A stretch of 43,038 bases of DNA from JANQLU01 sp964434955 (GCA_964434955.1 CAYSXI010000020.1:1-43038), one strand, 5' to 3'. Numbered from the stretch's first letter, positions 8,469 to 18,599 are shown. Notes: generated from the letters alone by a model not told the origin. Program-made: numbers and translations.

Positions 8469-9938
8469 ATGTTTTGGAACCACACCTTTTGGAATCACAC
8501 CCTGCTTGGTCTCGCGTTTACCTTTTTCGCAACGACGATTTTTGCCCAGGACGCCGGCGTCAAGATTGGGAGTCGCCTGGAACTTTTTGTCGACCAGACT
8601 TTGGTCGATTCCAGCCGAAACATTGACTTCCGCCTCAAGGAACCGCGAGATGCGGGAATCGCGATTTCCTTCAATGAAACGTGGGAAGGAAGATTCTGCG
8701 GCTACTCGACGGTCATTAAAGACGGGAAACGATACCTGGCCTACTATCGCGGGATGCCCGAGATTGGAAAACCGGAAGTGACATGCGTCGCCATTTCCGA
8801 GGATGGAATTCGATGGAAGAAACCGCGACTCGACCTCCATCAACTGGGTCGGCAGAAAAGTGGCACCAACATCATTCTTGCGAACGCGGGCGATGTCACC
8901 CACAACTTCAGCCCCATGCTCGATGAGAATCCGAAAGCCGAGGCGCAACAAAAGTTCAAAGGGATAGGAGGCTCGGCAAAATCGGGCTTGTACGCTTTCG
9001 CCTCTCCGGACGGCATTCACTGGGAGAAAATTCAAGACGAACCGGTCCTCAAGCTGAACGGCTGGGTTTTCGATTCGCAGAACCTTGCTTTCTGGTCAGA
9101 ATCGGAAGGCTGTTACGTGATGTACTTCCGGCGCGTCGTTAAAGGGATCCGCGCAATCGCGAGATCGACCTCCAAGGATTTCATCAACTGGACATCGCCG
9201 GTTCAAATGAAATACAGCGACGTCAATTCGACGATCCCGCGGTTTCACCTTTATACGAATCAAACTCAGCCGTACTTTCGCGCGCCGCACATTTACCTTG
9301 CCACACCTGGACGTTTTCTTCCCGGGCGGCGAGCAATCAACGCGGAGCAGGCAAAAGCCATCGGAGTCGACAAACGATATTTTGGCGACATCTCCGATGC
9401 CATTCTGATGACCAGCCGGGGCGGCAACACCTATGACATCGCCTATCAACGCGCCCTGCTGCGGCCTGGAATTGGGGCGGAAAACTGGGTTTCGCGAACC
9501 AACTACCCTGCCCTTGGAATCGTGCCAACCGGGAAGCATCAAATGTCCTGGTTCGTGAATCAGAACTACGGCCAGAAAACAGCCCACCTTCGTCGATATG
9601 AATTTCGAATCGACGGTCTTGCCTCGGCCTCGGCGGACCTGAGCGGGGGAGAACTGACAACGAAGGCCATCATCAAAAAAGGGAGCGACCTGGTCCTCAA
9701 CTTTGCGACCAGTGCAGCCGGAAGTGTCCGCGTCGAGTTGCAGGACGCAAATGGAAAACCAATTCCGGGTTATGAGCTGGAATGCTGCCGCCCGCTGATA
9801 GGCAACGAGATTGAATATCGCGTCGTTTGGGAAGAAAGCGATTCCACGCATACGCTGGACGGAAAGTCCATCCGGATTCGATTTGAATTGAAGGACGCCG
9901 AGCTATTCTCCTACCAATTCAAAGACGGTAGCCGCTAG
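8469..9938 (+). CDS. Secreted five-bladed beta-propeller (glycosidase-like) protein
   Basis: A 489-residue protein with a signal peptide at about residues 1-26 ending FFATTIFA. CGGAGG sits five bases before the ATG. The mature part carries repeated S.DG..W blade motifs (SEDGIRWKKP, SPDGIHWEKI, STSKDFINW), as in GH32/GH43/GH62-type propellers and the related planctomycete proteins of unknown activity; the last ~110 residues look like a beta-sandwich. I see no confident catalytic acid triad, so glycosidase activity is only a possibility. The N-terminus contains a tandem duplication (FWNHT twice). The stop codon overlaps that of the convergent gene at a CTAG. Confidence 0.75.
   Translation: MFWNHTFWNHTLLGLAFTFFATTIFAQDAGVKIGSRLELFVDQTLVDSSRNIDFRLKEPRDAGIAISFNETWEGRFCGYSTVIKDGKRYLAYYRGMPEIGKPEVTCVAISEDGIRWKKPRLDLHQLGRQKSGTNIILANAGDVTHNFSPMLDENPKAEAQQKFKGIGGSAKSGLYAFASPDGIHWEKIQDEPVLKLNGWVFDSQNLAFWSESEGCYVMYFRRVVKGIRAIARSTSKDFINWTSPVQMKYSDVNSTIPRFHLYTNQTQPYFRAPHIYLATPGRFLPGRRAINAEQAKAIGVDKRYFGDISDAILMTSRGGNTYDIAYQRALLRPGIGAENWVSRTNYPALGIVPTGKHQMSWFVNQNYGQKTAHLRRYEFRIDGLASASADLSGGELTTKAIIKKGSDLVLNFATSAAGSVRVELQDANGKPIPGYELECCRPLIGNEIEYRVVWEESDSTHTLDGKSIRIRFELKDAELFSYQFKDGSR
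8472..8501 (+). repeat. 15-bp tandem duplication inside a signal peptide
   Basis: Two adjacent 15-base units, TTTTGGAACCACACC and TTTTGGAATCACACC, differ at one base and encode FWNHT-FWNHT at residues 2-11 of the propeller protein. This looks like a recent slippage duplication tolerated in the n-region of the signal peptide. Confidence 0.85.
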
Positions 9939-10327
9939 TTACCGTTGTTGGACCGATGGAAGTGAACGTGGAGCCAGCGACCGTCGACCTTTTGCCAAAC
10001 ACGAGTTTCCTCGGACTGAAACGTATCTGCGGCGCCGGATGCGGTCATCTTTTGGATCAGCCGCACGTAACTGATTACGGCAGCGCTCTCTCCCAGCATT
10101 CGGACATGGGGGTCAGCAATCGTTGTCTGAACCGCGGAGCGAAACGAGAGGTTGTCAAAATAGAACTTGTGAAACTCCATCCCGTGAACCAGATGGCTAT
10201 GGGCCTCGGGTTCGAATGCGGTTAATGTCGGATCACAAAGCTGTGTGTAGGTGTCCCAATCACCTCCGGCAATGCAATCCAGAAGTTTTTGCGTCAGTTC
10301 AATCAACGTTTGCTGTTCGCCGCTCAT
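9935..10327 (-). CDS. CaMKII association domain-like (SnoaL/NTF2-fold) protein
   Basis: A 130-residue single-domain protein whose sequence follows the association domain of eukaryotic CaM kinase II closely: GDWDTYTQLCDPTLTAFEPE, the HGMEFHKFYFDN segment, DPHVRMLGESAAVISYVRL and the SEETRVWQKVDGRWLHVHFH end. In kinases this NTF2-like fold builds the multimeric hub; in bacteria it stands alone and its ligand is unknown. ATG 10327 lies 29 bases inside the end of the dihydrofolate reductase gene, so it is the third gene of a thyA-folA operon. A longer start at 10444 would run further into folA and is not preferred. The fold is confident; a role in folate or thymidylate metabolism is inferred from position only. 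Confidence 0.85.
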   Translation of the reverse strand: MSGEQQTLIELTQKLLDCIAGGDWDTYTQLCDPTLTAFEPEAHSHLVHGMEFHKFYFDNLSFRSAVQTTIADPHVRMLGESAAVISYVRLIQKMTASGAADTFQSEETRVWQKVDGRWLHVHFHRSNNGN

Positions 10328-10820
10328 AGTCTTCAAACTGGTAATGAAGGTTTTCGTTTTCGCAGAAATGGGGTCCGTCAACGCTTGTTTGGGTCCAACA
10401 TTCAGAATCCAATTGCCGAATTGGAAAAAAGACGTCGCCCTCAATTTCGGTAAGGACCCTCGTCAGATAAACCGTTTTGGCAACGGGAAGCGCCAGCTCA
10501 TAGATCTGGCCACCGCCCACCACAAAAGGCTGAGGATCGTCACGTGCAATATCCATCGCGTCCGTGATTGTATGAACGACCTTGGCTCCGCTGAAATGAA
10601 AATTCGCATTTCGCGTCACAATTACCGTGGTGCGACCGGGAAGGCAACGACCGATCGAGTCGAATGTCTTGCGCCCCATGACTAAATGGTGCCCCATCGT
10701 CATTTTCTTGAAGCGTTTCAAGTCCGCCGAAAGGTGCCAAGGCAAATCCCCATCGACGCCAATCACGCCGTTGTCGCTTGCCGCGACCATGATCGAAAGG
10801 TTCTGATGCAACGAATCCAT
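10299..10820 (-). CDS. folA: Dihydrofolate reductase
   Basis: A 173-residue DHFR. Visible motifs are AASDNGVIGVDGDLPWHL (substrate and NADPH loop with the conserved PW), MGRKTFDSIGR, LPGRTTVIVTRN and VVGGGQIYELAL. It reduces dihydrofolate to tetrahydrofolate with NADPH, recycling the dihydrofolate made by thymidylate synthase. I use ATG 10820; a TTG one codon upstream is possible. The gene starts 10 bases after the thyA stop codon and overlaps the CaMKII-association-domain gene at its 3' end. Confidence 0.95.
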   Translation of the reverse strand: MDSLHQNLSIMVAASDNGVIGVDGDLPWHLSADLKRFKKMTMGHHLVMGRKTFDSIGRCLPGRTTVIVTRNANFHFSGAKVVHTITDAMDIARDDPQPFVVGGGQIYELALPVAKTVYLTRVLTEIEGDVFFPIRQLDSECWTQTSVDGPHFCENENLHYQFEDYERRTANVD

Positions 10821-10830
10821 CAACTCTCAA

Positions 10831-11625
10831 CTAAACGGCGACCGGAGCCTTAATATGGGGGTAAGGTTCGTATTCTTCAATTCGAAAATCTTCATAGCGA
10901 AAGTCAAATATCGAATTGACCTCGGGGTTGATCTTCAGGATCGGTAAAGCCCGCGGTTCGCGCGTCAGCTGCAACTCAGCTTGCTCAAAATGATTTGAGT
11001 AGAGATGGGCATCACCGAGCGTATGAACGAACTCGCCAGGGCAATAACCGGTGACCTGAGCCACCATCATCGTCAACAAAGCATAGGAAGCGATGTTGAA
11101 TGGTACCCCGAGAAATACATCGGCGCTCCGCTGGTAGAGCTGACACGAAAGTTTTCCATCGGCGGCGTAGAACTGAAACAGCAAGTGGCAAGGCGGCAGC
11201 TTCATTTTTGGAACCTCCCCAACATTCCAAGCGCTTACAATCAGCCGCCGCGAATCCGGATTGGTTTTGATTTGCTCAATCAATTGGGAAATCTGGTCAA
11301 TGGTCTGCCCATCGGAAGTCGCCCAGCTTCGCCACTGGGAACCGTAGACCGGGCCGAGCTCACCATTTTCGTCGGCCCAATCATCCCAGATCGAAACCCC
11401 GTTCTCCTTCAAATAGCGAATATTGGTTTCGCCTTTCAGGAACCAAAGCAATTCATGGATGATGGAACGGGTGTGAAGCTTTTTGGTCGTACAAAGCGGA
11501 AACCCCTCGGAAAGGTTGAATCGCATCTGGTGGCCAAAAATACTCTTCGTGCCGGTGCCCGTTCGGTCTGACTTCTCAGCACCTTCGTCGATAATTTTCT
11601 TGAGCAAATCGAGGTATTGTTTCAT
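10831..11625 (-). CDS. thyA: Thymidylate synthase
   Basis: A 264-residue ThyA, the same length as the E. coli enzyme. It has DRTGTGT near residue 20, GPVYGSQWR near 91, the catalytic Cys146 in LPPCH, the QRSADVFLGVPFN block and HTLGDAHLYSNH. It methylates dUMP to dTMP using methylene-tetrahydrofolate. The start at 11625 is chosen because it matches the family N-terminus and has GGGGG just upstream; the frame extends to 11667 without support. First gene of the thyA-folA operon. Confidence 0.97.
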   Translation of the reverse strand: MKQYLDLLKKIIDEGAEKSDRTGTGTKSIFGHQMRFNLSEGFPLCTTKKLHTRSIIHELLWFLKGETNIRYLKENGVSIWDDWADENGELGPVYGSQWRSWATSDGQTIDQISQLIEQIKTNPDSRRLIVSAWNVGEVPKMKLPPCHLLFQFYAADGKLSCQLYQRSADVFLGVPFNIASYALLTMMVAQVTGYCPGEFVHTLGDAHLYSNHFEQAELQLTREPRALPILKINPEVNSIFDFRYEDFRIEEYEPYPHIKAPVAV

Positions 11626-11882
11626 TCCCCCTTTGTAACAGGACCAGAAAATACGGCAAGAACACAAGGGATTGAGTATTCTTCAGTCGTTTTTTCGGGA
11701 TTCCGGTTACGCAGATTGAATCTTGACCAAATTTCGAAACGCTAGCGGTTTTCGAGTAATTCCATCAAATTTCATATGGATTGATGGCCGAAAATAGTAA
11801 CAAGGAAACCGATTATCTCGTATTTACTTTCGTATTTCCTGAACATCTGATTGCGAAGGATCGCAAGGCTAGTTCAACCATC

Positions 11883-12815
11883 ATGTCGCACCTCTCGATT
11901 ATCCTGCCGTTGAGCTCCACGCTGGATGCTTTTGAAGACACTTTGGCTTCAGTACTGCGCCATCAGCCGATGGAGAGTGAGATATTTGTCATCCACGACG
12001 GAACGTACGACGATCCCCACGACCTCGAATTGGAGGGGGTTCGCTTCGTTGAACGCAAGTCCAATGAATCGGAAACCGATGCGGTTCTGAGAATCGCCGA
12101 TGAGTCCGGAAACGAGTTCGTTCATATCCTCGGAAGTGGTACAGAAGTCGAGGAAGGATGGTGCGAACACGCGCTCGACTTCTTTGAAGACACCAGCGTG
12201 TTTTCCGTAAGTCCCGTGATGGTTTTTGAAAACGAACCATCGAGAGTCGCGACTTTGGGTATCGGATACTCTAGCGTTTATCGCCCTTTGCTCGTCGGAC
12301 ATCGTCAATCTCAGCAGTCCGCCAGCAAAAATGTTCGACGTGTCGCAGGTCCGAGCCGCTGGGGCGGCTTTTATCGCGCGAGTTTGCTAACCGCGATTCG
12401 CGAAAGCGAGTGGGAGTTGATCGACGAAATTTTCGATCTTCAATTGGCACTTTGCATTGAAAAACTTGGCTATGAAAACCGGGTTGCTGCCGACTCCTTC
12501 ATCCATTTGTCGGATACGATCGACCTGTCCGGCGAGTTGAAATCGATCTCGGGCGCCTCGTTGTTCGAAACCCTTTGCCAATTCAGTCACAGCAATCGAA
12601 ACAACGGATTTCTTGGAAAGCTGCGTTCGTCGGTTGTGGATTGTGTTTCCACGGGCCTATCGCCTTCGGTCATCCTCAATTCATTTTCACGGTTTGGTGT
12701 ACGCGGCTCCAAAGTCGCCGACGATTTCCGCATTGCCTGGGACCGGCTTTGCTGGCAAGTCCGGGATTCGAACGAAGAAGTATCCGGCAACGAATCGGTC
12801 CGCCGAGCGGCCTGA
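11883..12815 (+). CDS. GT2-like glycosyltransferase domain protein, DxD motif not seen
   Basis: A 310-residue protein with the front half of a family 2 glycosyltransferase: HLSIILPLSSTLDAFEDTLASVL, then EIFVIHDGTYDD, then a segment where the sugar-nucleotide DxD should stand but which reads HILGSGTEVEEGW. The second half keeps the GGFYRASLL and DEIFDLQLALCIEKLGY features of the acceptor region. The last ~80 residues are unrecognised. Without a DxD it may be a non-catalytic relative or use a different metal-free site. The frame is open back to 11781, but ATG 11883 starts right before the first Rossmann strand. It is monocistronic, closed by a terminator at 12838. Confidence 0.65.
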   Translation: MSHLSIILPLSSTLDAFEDTLASVLRHQPMESEIFVIHDGTYDDPHDLELEGVRFVERKSNESETDAVLRIADESGNEFVHILGSGTEVEEGWCEHALDFFEDTSVFSVSPVMVFENEPSRVATLGIGYSSVYRPLLVGHRQSQQSASKNVRRVAGPSRWGGFYRASLLTAIRESEWELIDEIFDLQLALCIEKLGYENRVAADSFIHLSDTIDLSGELKSISGASLFETLCQFSHSNRNNGFLGKLRSSVVDCVSTGLSPSVILNSFSRFGVRGSKVADDFRIAWDRLCWQVRDSNEEVSGNESVRRAA

Positions 12816-12837
12816 ACCGAATCTCTTCCCTCGAAAC

Positions 12838-12870
12838 GGGCTCGAGTGATACAAACCCGAGCCTCTTTTT
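12838..12870 (+). terminator. Intrinsic terminator after the GT2-like gene
   Basis: GGCTCG (12839-12844) pairs with CGAGCC (12858-12863) across a 13-base loop, followed by TCTTTTT. It lies 23 bases after the stop codon. Confidence 0.75.
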
Positions 12871-13001
12871 GGCTCAGCCCTTTCCTCGGCTTGAGAAATC
12901 GTTCACCTTTGTCTCGCTCGGGCCGATTCGCAATCTATCTCACAGTTTGCGTTTCCCAAATCCATTGGGATTTTGGTTCTGAACGCAAAACCGTTAATTG
13001 C

Positions 13002-13007
13002 TATAAT
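13002..13007 (+). promoter_or_regulatory. Candidate -10 box for the radical SAM gene
   Basis: A perfect TATAAT about 85 bases before the radical SAM start. A -35 at 17-base spacing (CTGAAC, 12979-12984) matches poorly, so only the -10 is credible. Confidence 0.4.
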
Positions 13008-13092
13008 GGTGTTGCCCTGATCATGGTGCCTCGGTTTGCTTCACCGAGTGAATTCTTTGTGGATACCGGCTTGCTGAGCCAAAAAGGTTTCG

Positions 13093-14427
<1,335 letters not shown>

Positions 14428-14540
14428 CCGATATCGGAATCCGAGCGAAGGCAGCGGTTGGGCCGTGGAAATGCGGTTTGGCTGCGGAAATTTGCCACGA
14501 AAATAGCCAACCGGATTGGCGACCTAAGCGGGAAGCGAAC

Positions 14541-15722
14541 TCAGATATCAAGTTCGTCCAGTTGGTCCATCAACTCGTCGAGATCATCCTTGGAGCCACA
14601 AGGCTTGTCTTCCTGCCGTTTTGGAATTCCAACCGACATCCCAACCGTCTCACGACCTGCAAGCATCAATTGTTCGTCGCGTTCCTGCGCGGCGATTTCT
14701 TCCGCCGATTTCCCGGCATCCGGGGCGCCGAAAAGCTGTGACAAGTCGATTTTCATGCTGCCACCGACTTCATTGGCACCCGCGATTACAGGCGTCTTGT
14801 GTTGCGGAAACATGATCGCGTTTTCCGGGCAGACGCGACTACAGGCCGGACAACCTTTCCGACAGTTGTCCGGTTGCTCAACAAGAATCGTGTCAACTTT
14901 ATCGACGCCGTAAACGCCAAACAAACAGAAGTCGATGCATTCCATGCAATTGGTGCAGCGACTGAAGTCGATTACCGGGTACCAGCGTCGACCACCTTCG
15001 TTCTCAATCCTCTTGAGAGTTGCCTTTCCATTGGCTTCGCCGTTTGGCTCGGCCGCAGGCACGTCCTCCGCCGCTGACGTGCCATTCTTCTCAAGCCCGT
15101 TACCGTTGGCTTCGAGCGCCGTGTCATTGGTTGGATTCGCGAAGCGCTTCATGGCTTCGGAGCTGGGATTTCCCACGGGAGGTAGCGAACCATTTCCCGA
15201 TTCTCCCGCAACGGTGATTCCGTTGCCCGACACAAGATCGCCAAGCTGAACCAGCTTGACACTCAATTCCTTGTGGATGCGTTTGATTTCGTCAACAAAC
15301 TCGCTTGAGTTATTCGAAACGCGCAAATCGAGACAATAGATTTTCCGATTGGGAATTTCTCGAGACTCGATGACCCGCTCCTTGTCATCATCAACCTCGT
15401 CTTCAAATTCATCATCCTCGTCGTCATCGTCTGACGTACTGGTAAGCAAAACCGTCCCAACATGGCCACAAATGTTGTTGCGATCGAGAATCCAATGTGC
15501 GGCCCGTTCATACAGCCATGACACGACAATCATGTTGCCGGAAATTCCATCCAGCGCGAGCATTCCGGTGCTGTCTGGTTTTATGTCATAAAGATTGGGA
15601 ATGATGGTGACATCGATTCCATTCTCAAGCAGCAAGCCGGCAACGATATCTTCTTCCAGTTGCTTCTTGGCCGGATTTCGGCTCGGGCTTTGCGAAATGA
15701 CAACAGTCGTGCGAGCGGGCAT
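14541..15722 (-). CDS. Two-[4Fe-4S] ferredoxin-domain protein with long N-terminal domain
   Basis: A 393-residue protein. Residues 1-160 form an alpha/beta domain starting MPARTTVVISQSPSRN, unrecognised, broken by an acidic run (98-115). A Ser/Gly/Asn/Ala-rich linker (165-235) leads to a bacterial-type 2[4Fe-4S] ferredoxin: C256, C259, C262, C266 (CTNCMECIDFC) and C287, C291, C294, C298 (CRKGCPACSRVCP). The ferredoxin part should shuttle electrons in the cytoplasm. It faces the radical SAM gene 113 bases away, making it a plausible electron donor, but this is inference. The leftward ATG at 15722 directly precedes the first strand. Confidence 0.8.
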   Translation of the reverse strand: MPARTTVVISQSPSRNPAKKQLEEDIVAGLLLENGIDVTIIPNLYDIKPDSTGMLALDGISGNMIVVSWLYERAAHWILDRNNICGHVGTVLLTSTSDDDDEDDEFEDEVDDDKERVIESREIPNRKIYCLDLRVSNNSSEFVDEIKRIHKELSVKLVQLGDLVSGNGITVAGESGNGSLPPVGNPSSEAMKRFANPTNDTALEANGNGLEKNGTSAAEDVPAAEPNGEANGKATLKRIENEGGRRWYPVIDFSRCTNCMECIDFCLFGVYGVDKVDTILVEQPDNCRKGCPACSRVCPENAIMFPQHKTPVIAGANEVGGSMKIDLSQLFGAPDAGKSAEEIAAQERDEQLMLAGRETVGMSVGIPKRQEDKPCGSKDDLDELMDQLDELDI

Positions 15723-16042
15723 AGCAAAATTGAAGTGACAAATTGGTAATCCAGGATTTTAACATAAAACCCCGTTTCGCTCCCGACGCACCGGCTGCGT
15801 CTCGTGAATTGGCAAACATTCGCCGAAAATCCATCCCCTTGGGTTCGATCGCCGTGAACGATTTGGGCAACCAATCGGGCACGCCGCCTCGGTTCTGCGA
15901 CGAAATTGGCCGGCACAACCGGCACAACCCGGTGATTTGCCGGATATTCTCCCACCCAAATTTGCGGGGTTCGGATTTGCAACCTAGGTTTTATTGACTT
16001 GATGGCAATTGCCCAAAAGGCCCCAGTGCACGGTGAATCAAA
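15723..16042. other. Divergent intergenic region between ferredoxin and pilin genes
   Basis: About 320 bases with no supported gene. It should contain promoters for the leftward ferredoxin gene and the rightward pilin gene; a TTGACT at 15994 has no good -10 at proper spacing. Open frames crossing it are not convincing. Confidence 0.4.
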
Positions 16043-16228
16043 ATGAATACCAGTCTTAAAAACAAATTGGCCCGCTTCTTCCGAGGCGACGATGGAACCA
16101 CGGTCGTTGAATACTCGGTAATGCTGGCCATGATTGTCCTTTTGGCAATCGCAGCGATTCTGTCGACCGGTCAGGAGGCAGGAGATTTTTACGAACACAA
16201 CGCTGACGAGATTGGCGACGCGCTTTAA
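16043..16228 (+). CDS. Flp/Fap-type IVb pilin
   Basis: A 61-residue prepilin. A basic leader ends in the processing site DDG|TTVVEY, with Glu at +5 and Tyr at +6 as in Flp pilins, followed by a hydrophobic helix of about 20 residues (VMLAMIVLLAIAAIL). Flp pilins are the major subunits of Tad pili. No tad assembly genes are in this window, so the gene is an orphan here; Tad genes would have to be elsewhere. Confidence 0.88.
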   Translation: MNTSLKNKLARFFRGDDGTTVVEYSVMLAMIVLLAIAAILSTGQEAGDFYEHNADEIGDAL

Positions 16229-16246
16229 TCGACGTTTGCGGTCTTG

Positions 16247-16900
16247 CTATTTCTTCTTTTCAAAAAAGATAAAACAGCCGATCGGTTTGGTTTCGGCTGT
16301 TTGAATTTTCTCTCCACCGAGATGCTGTTCAATCGCATCGCGCAAATCATGGGTGGTTGGCTGGCTCCGTTTCTTTCCAAAGCCTGCATAAAGATCGTTG
16401 ATCCGACCGCGATAAAGCGTCTTCCCTTTCGCTGAAATCAAGAATGCCTCGGGAGTCACTTTGGCGTTCACACGCTTGGCAATTTCCTGGCTCGAATCGA
16501 TGACGACATTCGCTTCGATCTCATATTCTTTGCAATGCTGGTTTGCCGTTTCCTGATCGAGATCGGGATTGGAATGAATCAAGAAGAAGGACACGTTTTG
16601 TGAACGAAATTTCCTTTCGAGCGATCGAATCTCGGGCTGGAACGCGTTGGCGATCGGACAGTCATGGCTGATAAAGACAAGAACAATTGCCTTATGTTTG
16701 TTTTTGTTCTGCCGGTCAAAAGGCCGGTGGGTTGTTCCGTGAACGTCTTTGAATTCCCAAGCGGATTCCGCACCTTGTTGAGTATCTCGGTTTCCGGAAT
16801 CCTGAAACCCCAATAGAGGTGAATTGGCGCTACCAACGAATGCCAGGAACCAGAATACGGTGATCAGGACTCGCTTTGCTCTTTTCTCGATTCCGCTCAT
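16247..16900 (-). CDS. Exported redoxin (AhpC/TSA-like) protein
   Basis: A 217-residue thioredoxin-fold protein with an N-terminal hydrophobic segment (about residues 10-30) that is a signal peptide or anchor. The active region reads VLVFISHDCPIANAFQPEI: a single Cys in a DCP motif in the peroxiredoxin-like position, without a thioredoxin CxxC. Further on KVTPEAFLI supplies the cis-Pro motif. It is the last gene of the sigma factor operon, 45 bases after the cytochrome gene, and likely works outside the cytoplasmic membrane with that protein. ATG 16900 is preferred over an upstream start in the frame. The final ~17 residues are encoded across a terminator-like hairpin. Confidence 0.82.
   Translation of the reverse strand: MSGIEKRAKRVLITVFWFLAFVGSANSPLLGFQDSGNRDTQQGAESAWEFKDVHGTTHRPFDRQNKNKHKAIVLVFISHDCPIANAFQPEIRSLERKFRSQNVSFFLIHSNPDLDQETANQHCKEYEIEANVVIDSSQEIAKRVNAKVTPEAFLISAKGKTLYRGRINDLYAGFGKKRSQPTTHDLRDAIEQHLGGEKIQTAETKPIGCFIFFEKKK
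16262..16302 (-). terminator. Terminator-like hairpin inside the redoxin 3' coding end
   Basis: AAACAGCCGA (16272-16281) pairs perfectly with TCGGCTGTTT (16293-16302), a 10-bp stem with an 11-base loop. On the minus strand it is followed by TTTTATCTTTTTT. The hairpin overlaps the last codons of the redoxin gene, ahead of its stop at 16247; it may also stop rightward transcripts from the pilin gene. Confidence 0.65.
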
Positions 16901-16945
16901 TGGTCCGTTACCTCGTTCTTCCTTTTCCACTCGAGCTGCCACACT

Positions 16946-18550
16946 CTAACGATCCGAGCGCCCCGTTCTTTCTTTCCCTAACTTCTCGATCGTCTCGAGT
17001 CCGGTTTTCAGTTCTTTTTCGTCGACGATCTTGTCTTCGTTTTGATCAAAGAATCCAAATACTCGCTGGCGAAATCTCTCCGGAACCTCATTCCATTCGA
17101 TCTTGCCATCCTTGTTTCGATCCAACCTTCGGATCAGGTTGCCCTGCCCCATGGCGGAAGCGATTGATGAAAATCGTTTCGCCGAACGCAAACGACCCCG
17201 AATCTTGTCGCTGACGTAGCCACGAACGGCCTGGTCCAATTTCGCTGCATCCGAATCGTCGTCCGCGACAACGGCCAGCGTGACGCTTCCCATCTCGTCC
17301 GTCGACTGACGCCCCCAGGTAATTCTCCTGGGTGGCTGATGAGGGTTCTCCGGATTGCTACTTGAGTTATCGTAAACAAGCTTGGTCGATATCACAGTTC
17401 CTTTTGGCAAATCGATCGGCTCTTTGAACAGGTATTGGTCCTGCCAATCCAGATCCCAATCGTCAATATTCATGAGCACGAGAGTCTTGCCGTCAGGAAA
17501 CGTCGCCGTCATGTTCATCTTTTGGCAGATGTAGTGGGCGTGCCCTCCTACCTGAATTGCTTTCACGTCTACCGGAATCGTAAACTGATCCTCGACGGTA
17601 TAGTCTTTCTTTCTAGCTGGAATGTCGATGCCTTCCGTGGCCCCGAACAAGGCAGGAACCTGAATCGCGGTTAGTTTCCTGGTGGGAGGTTTCTCCGCAA
17701 AGTAGAGCCCGAGTTCCGCCTGCTCAACCATCGCTTTGCCGGTCGGATGAAAGTGCGTTTGCATCACGATATCACTCTTGGCGGGTAACTTCATCGCGAG
17801 ATCGCCTGGCAACTTGTTCGGAATCGATCCGGGAACATAGCCTCCAAGTCCTTGAGCCAATCCGCCTTGAAGCTGAGCAAGCCGATTGTTGCCAGAAGAA
17901 TCTCCTCCTCGAAGGAACCCCATTCCCTTGATGCCAACCCCGGGCGTCTTTCGTTCAAGCTCGCGGGCATTTTTGTTTCGATCCACAAAGAACAAGGCAT
18001 GATGAACGGAACCCCGGGCTTTCGGCCTCAGCTCAACGGCTTTGACCCATTTGTCTTCCGGCAAATCAACTTCAAATACGAACGACCGATAAACGTCAGG
18101 GCCCGATGCGGGAACCTCAAACTCACCCTTCATTTTGACAACCAGATCGGGCTTTCCCAGCGACCAACCATCGGGAAACTCCGGAGCCTTGGGCATCCTG
18201 GATTCGTCACCCTTTGGCATGCCGGCATCGACCCAGGAATCGATCAGCTTCTTTTGTTGATCGGAAAGCCGTCGATCGTTGGCGTAGGCCATCTTGTTGG
18301 TTGGTTTCCATGGCGGCATGTACTGATCTTCGATCACGGACTGGATCGTTTGCGCGCGTTTGGCGACGTCACGATAGGTCAGCAATTCAAACGGGCCCGA
18401 TTGGCCTTTGCGATGGCACGATGAACATTTCTCGAAAATGATCGGTGCGATGTGTTCGGTGAATGTCACTTCTGGTTTTTGGGCTCGAGTTTCCCCCGCC
18501 CAGACGAGAGACACCGTTAGCAACGTGGTTAACCCTACAAAAAACTTCAT
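16946..18550 (-). CDS. Exported cytochrome c / type II copper monooxygenase-fold / EF-hand protein
   Basis: A 534-residue exported protein. After a signal peptide (1-23, ending TRAQ) comes a heme-binding site C42-SS-C45-H46 with Met ligand candidates near MPPW (78-81). The middle has the ligand pattern of peptidylglycine/dopamine monooxygenases: H183-H184, H266/H268 (QTHFH), H337/H339 (GGHAH) and a Met at 420 (TDEMG). The end carries two EF-hand loops, D477-E488 and D502-E513. It would pass electrons through heme to a two-copper site in the periplasm; the substrate is unknown. Redoxin follows 45 bases on. ATG 18550 is chosen for its signal peptide and the AAGGA upstream. Confidence 0.8.
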   Translation of the reverse strand: MKFFVGLTTLLTVSLVWAGETRAQKPEVTFTEHIAPIIFEKCSSCHRKGQSGPFELLTYRDVAKRAQTIQSVIEDQYMPPWKPTNKMAYANDRRLSDQQKKLIDSWVDAGMPKGDESRMPKAPEFPDGWSLGKPDLVVKMKGEFEVPASGPDVYRSFVFEVDLPEDKWVKAVELRPKARGSVHHALFFVDRNKNARELERKTPGVGIKGMGFLRGGDSSGNNRLAQLQGGLAQGLGGYVPGSIPNKLPGDLAMKLPAKSDIVMQTHFHPTGKAMVEQAELGLYFAEKPPTRKLTAIQVPALFGATEGIDIPARKKDYTVEDQFTIPVDVKAIQVGGHAHYICQKMNMTATFPDGKTLVLMNIDDWDLDWQDQYLFKEPIDLPKGTVISTKLVYDNSSSNPENPHQPPRRITWGRQSTDEMGSVTLAVVADDDSDAAKLDQAVRGYVSDKIRGRLRSAKRFSSIASAMGQGNLIRRLDRNKDGKIEWNEVPERFRQRVFGFFDQNEDKIVDEKELKTGLETIEKLGKERTGRSDR

Positions 18551-18599
18551 TCGAGACGTTCCTTCTAATTCGTGAATCGCACTGCAGCTTGGAGAAGTC

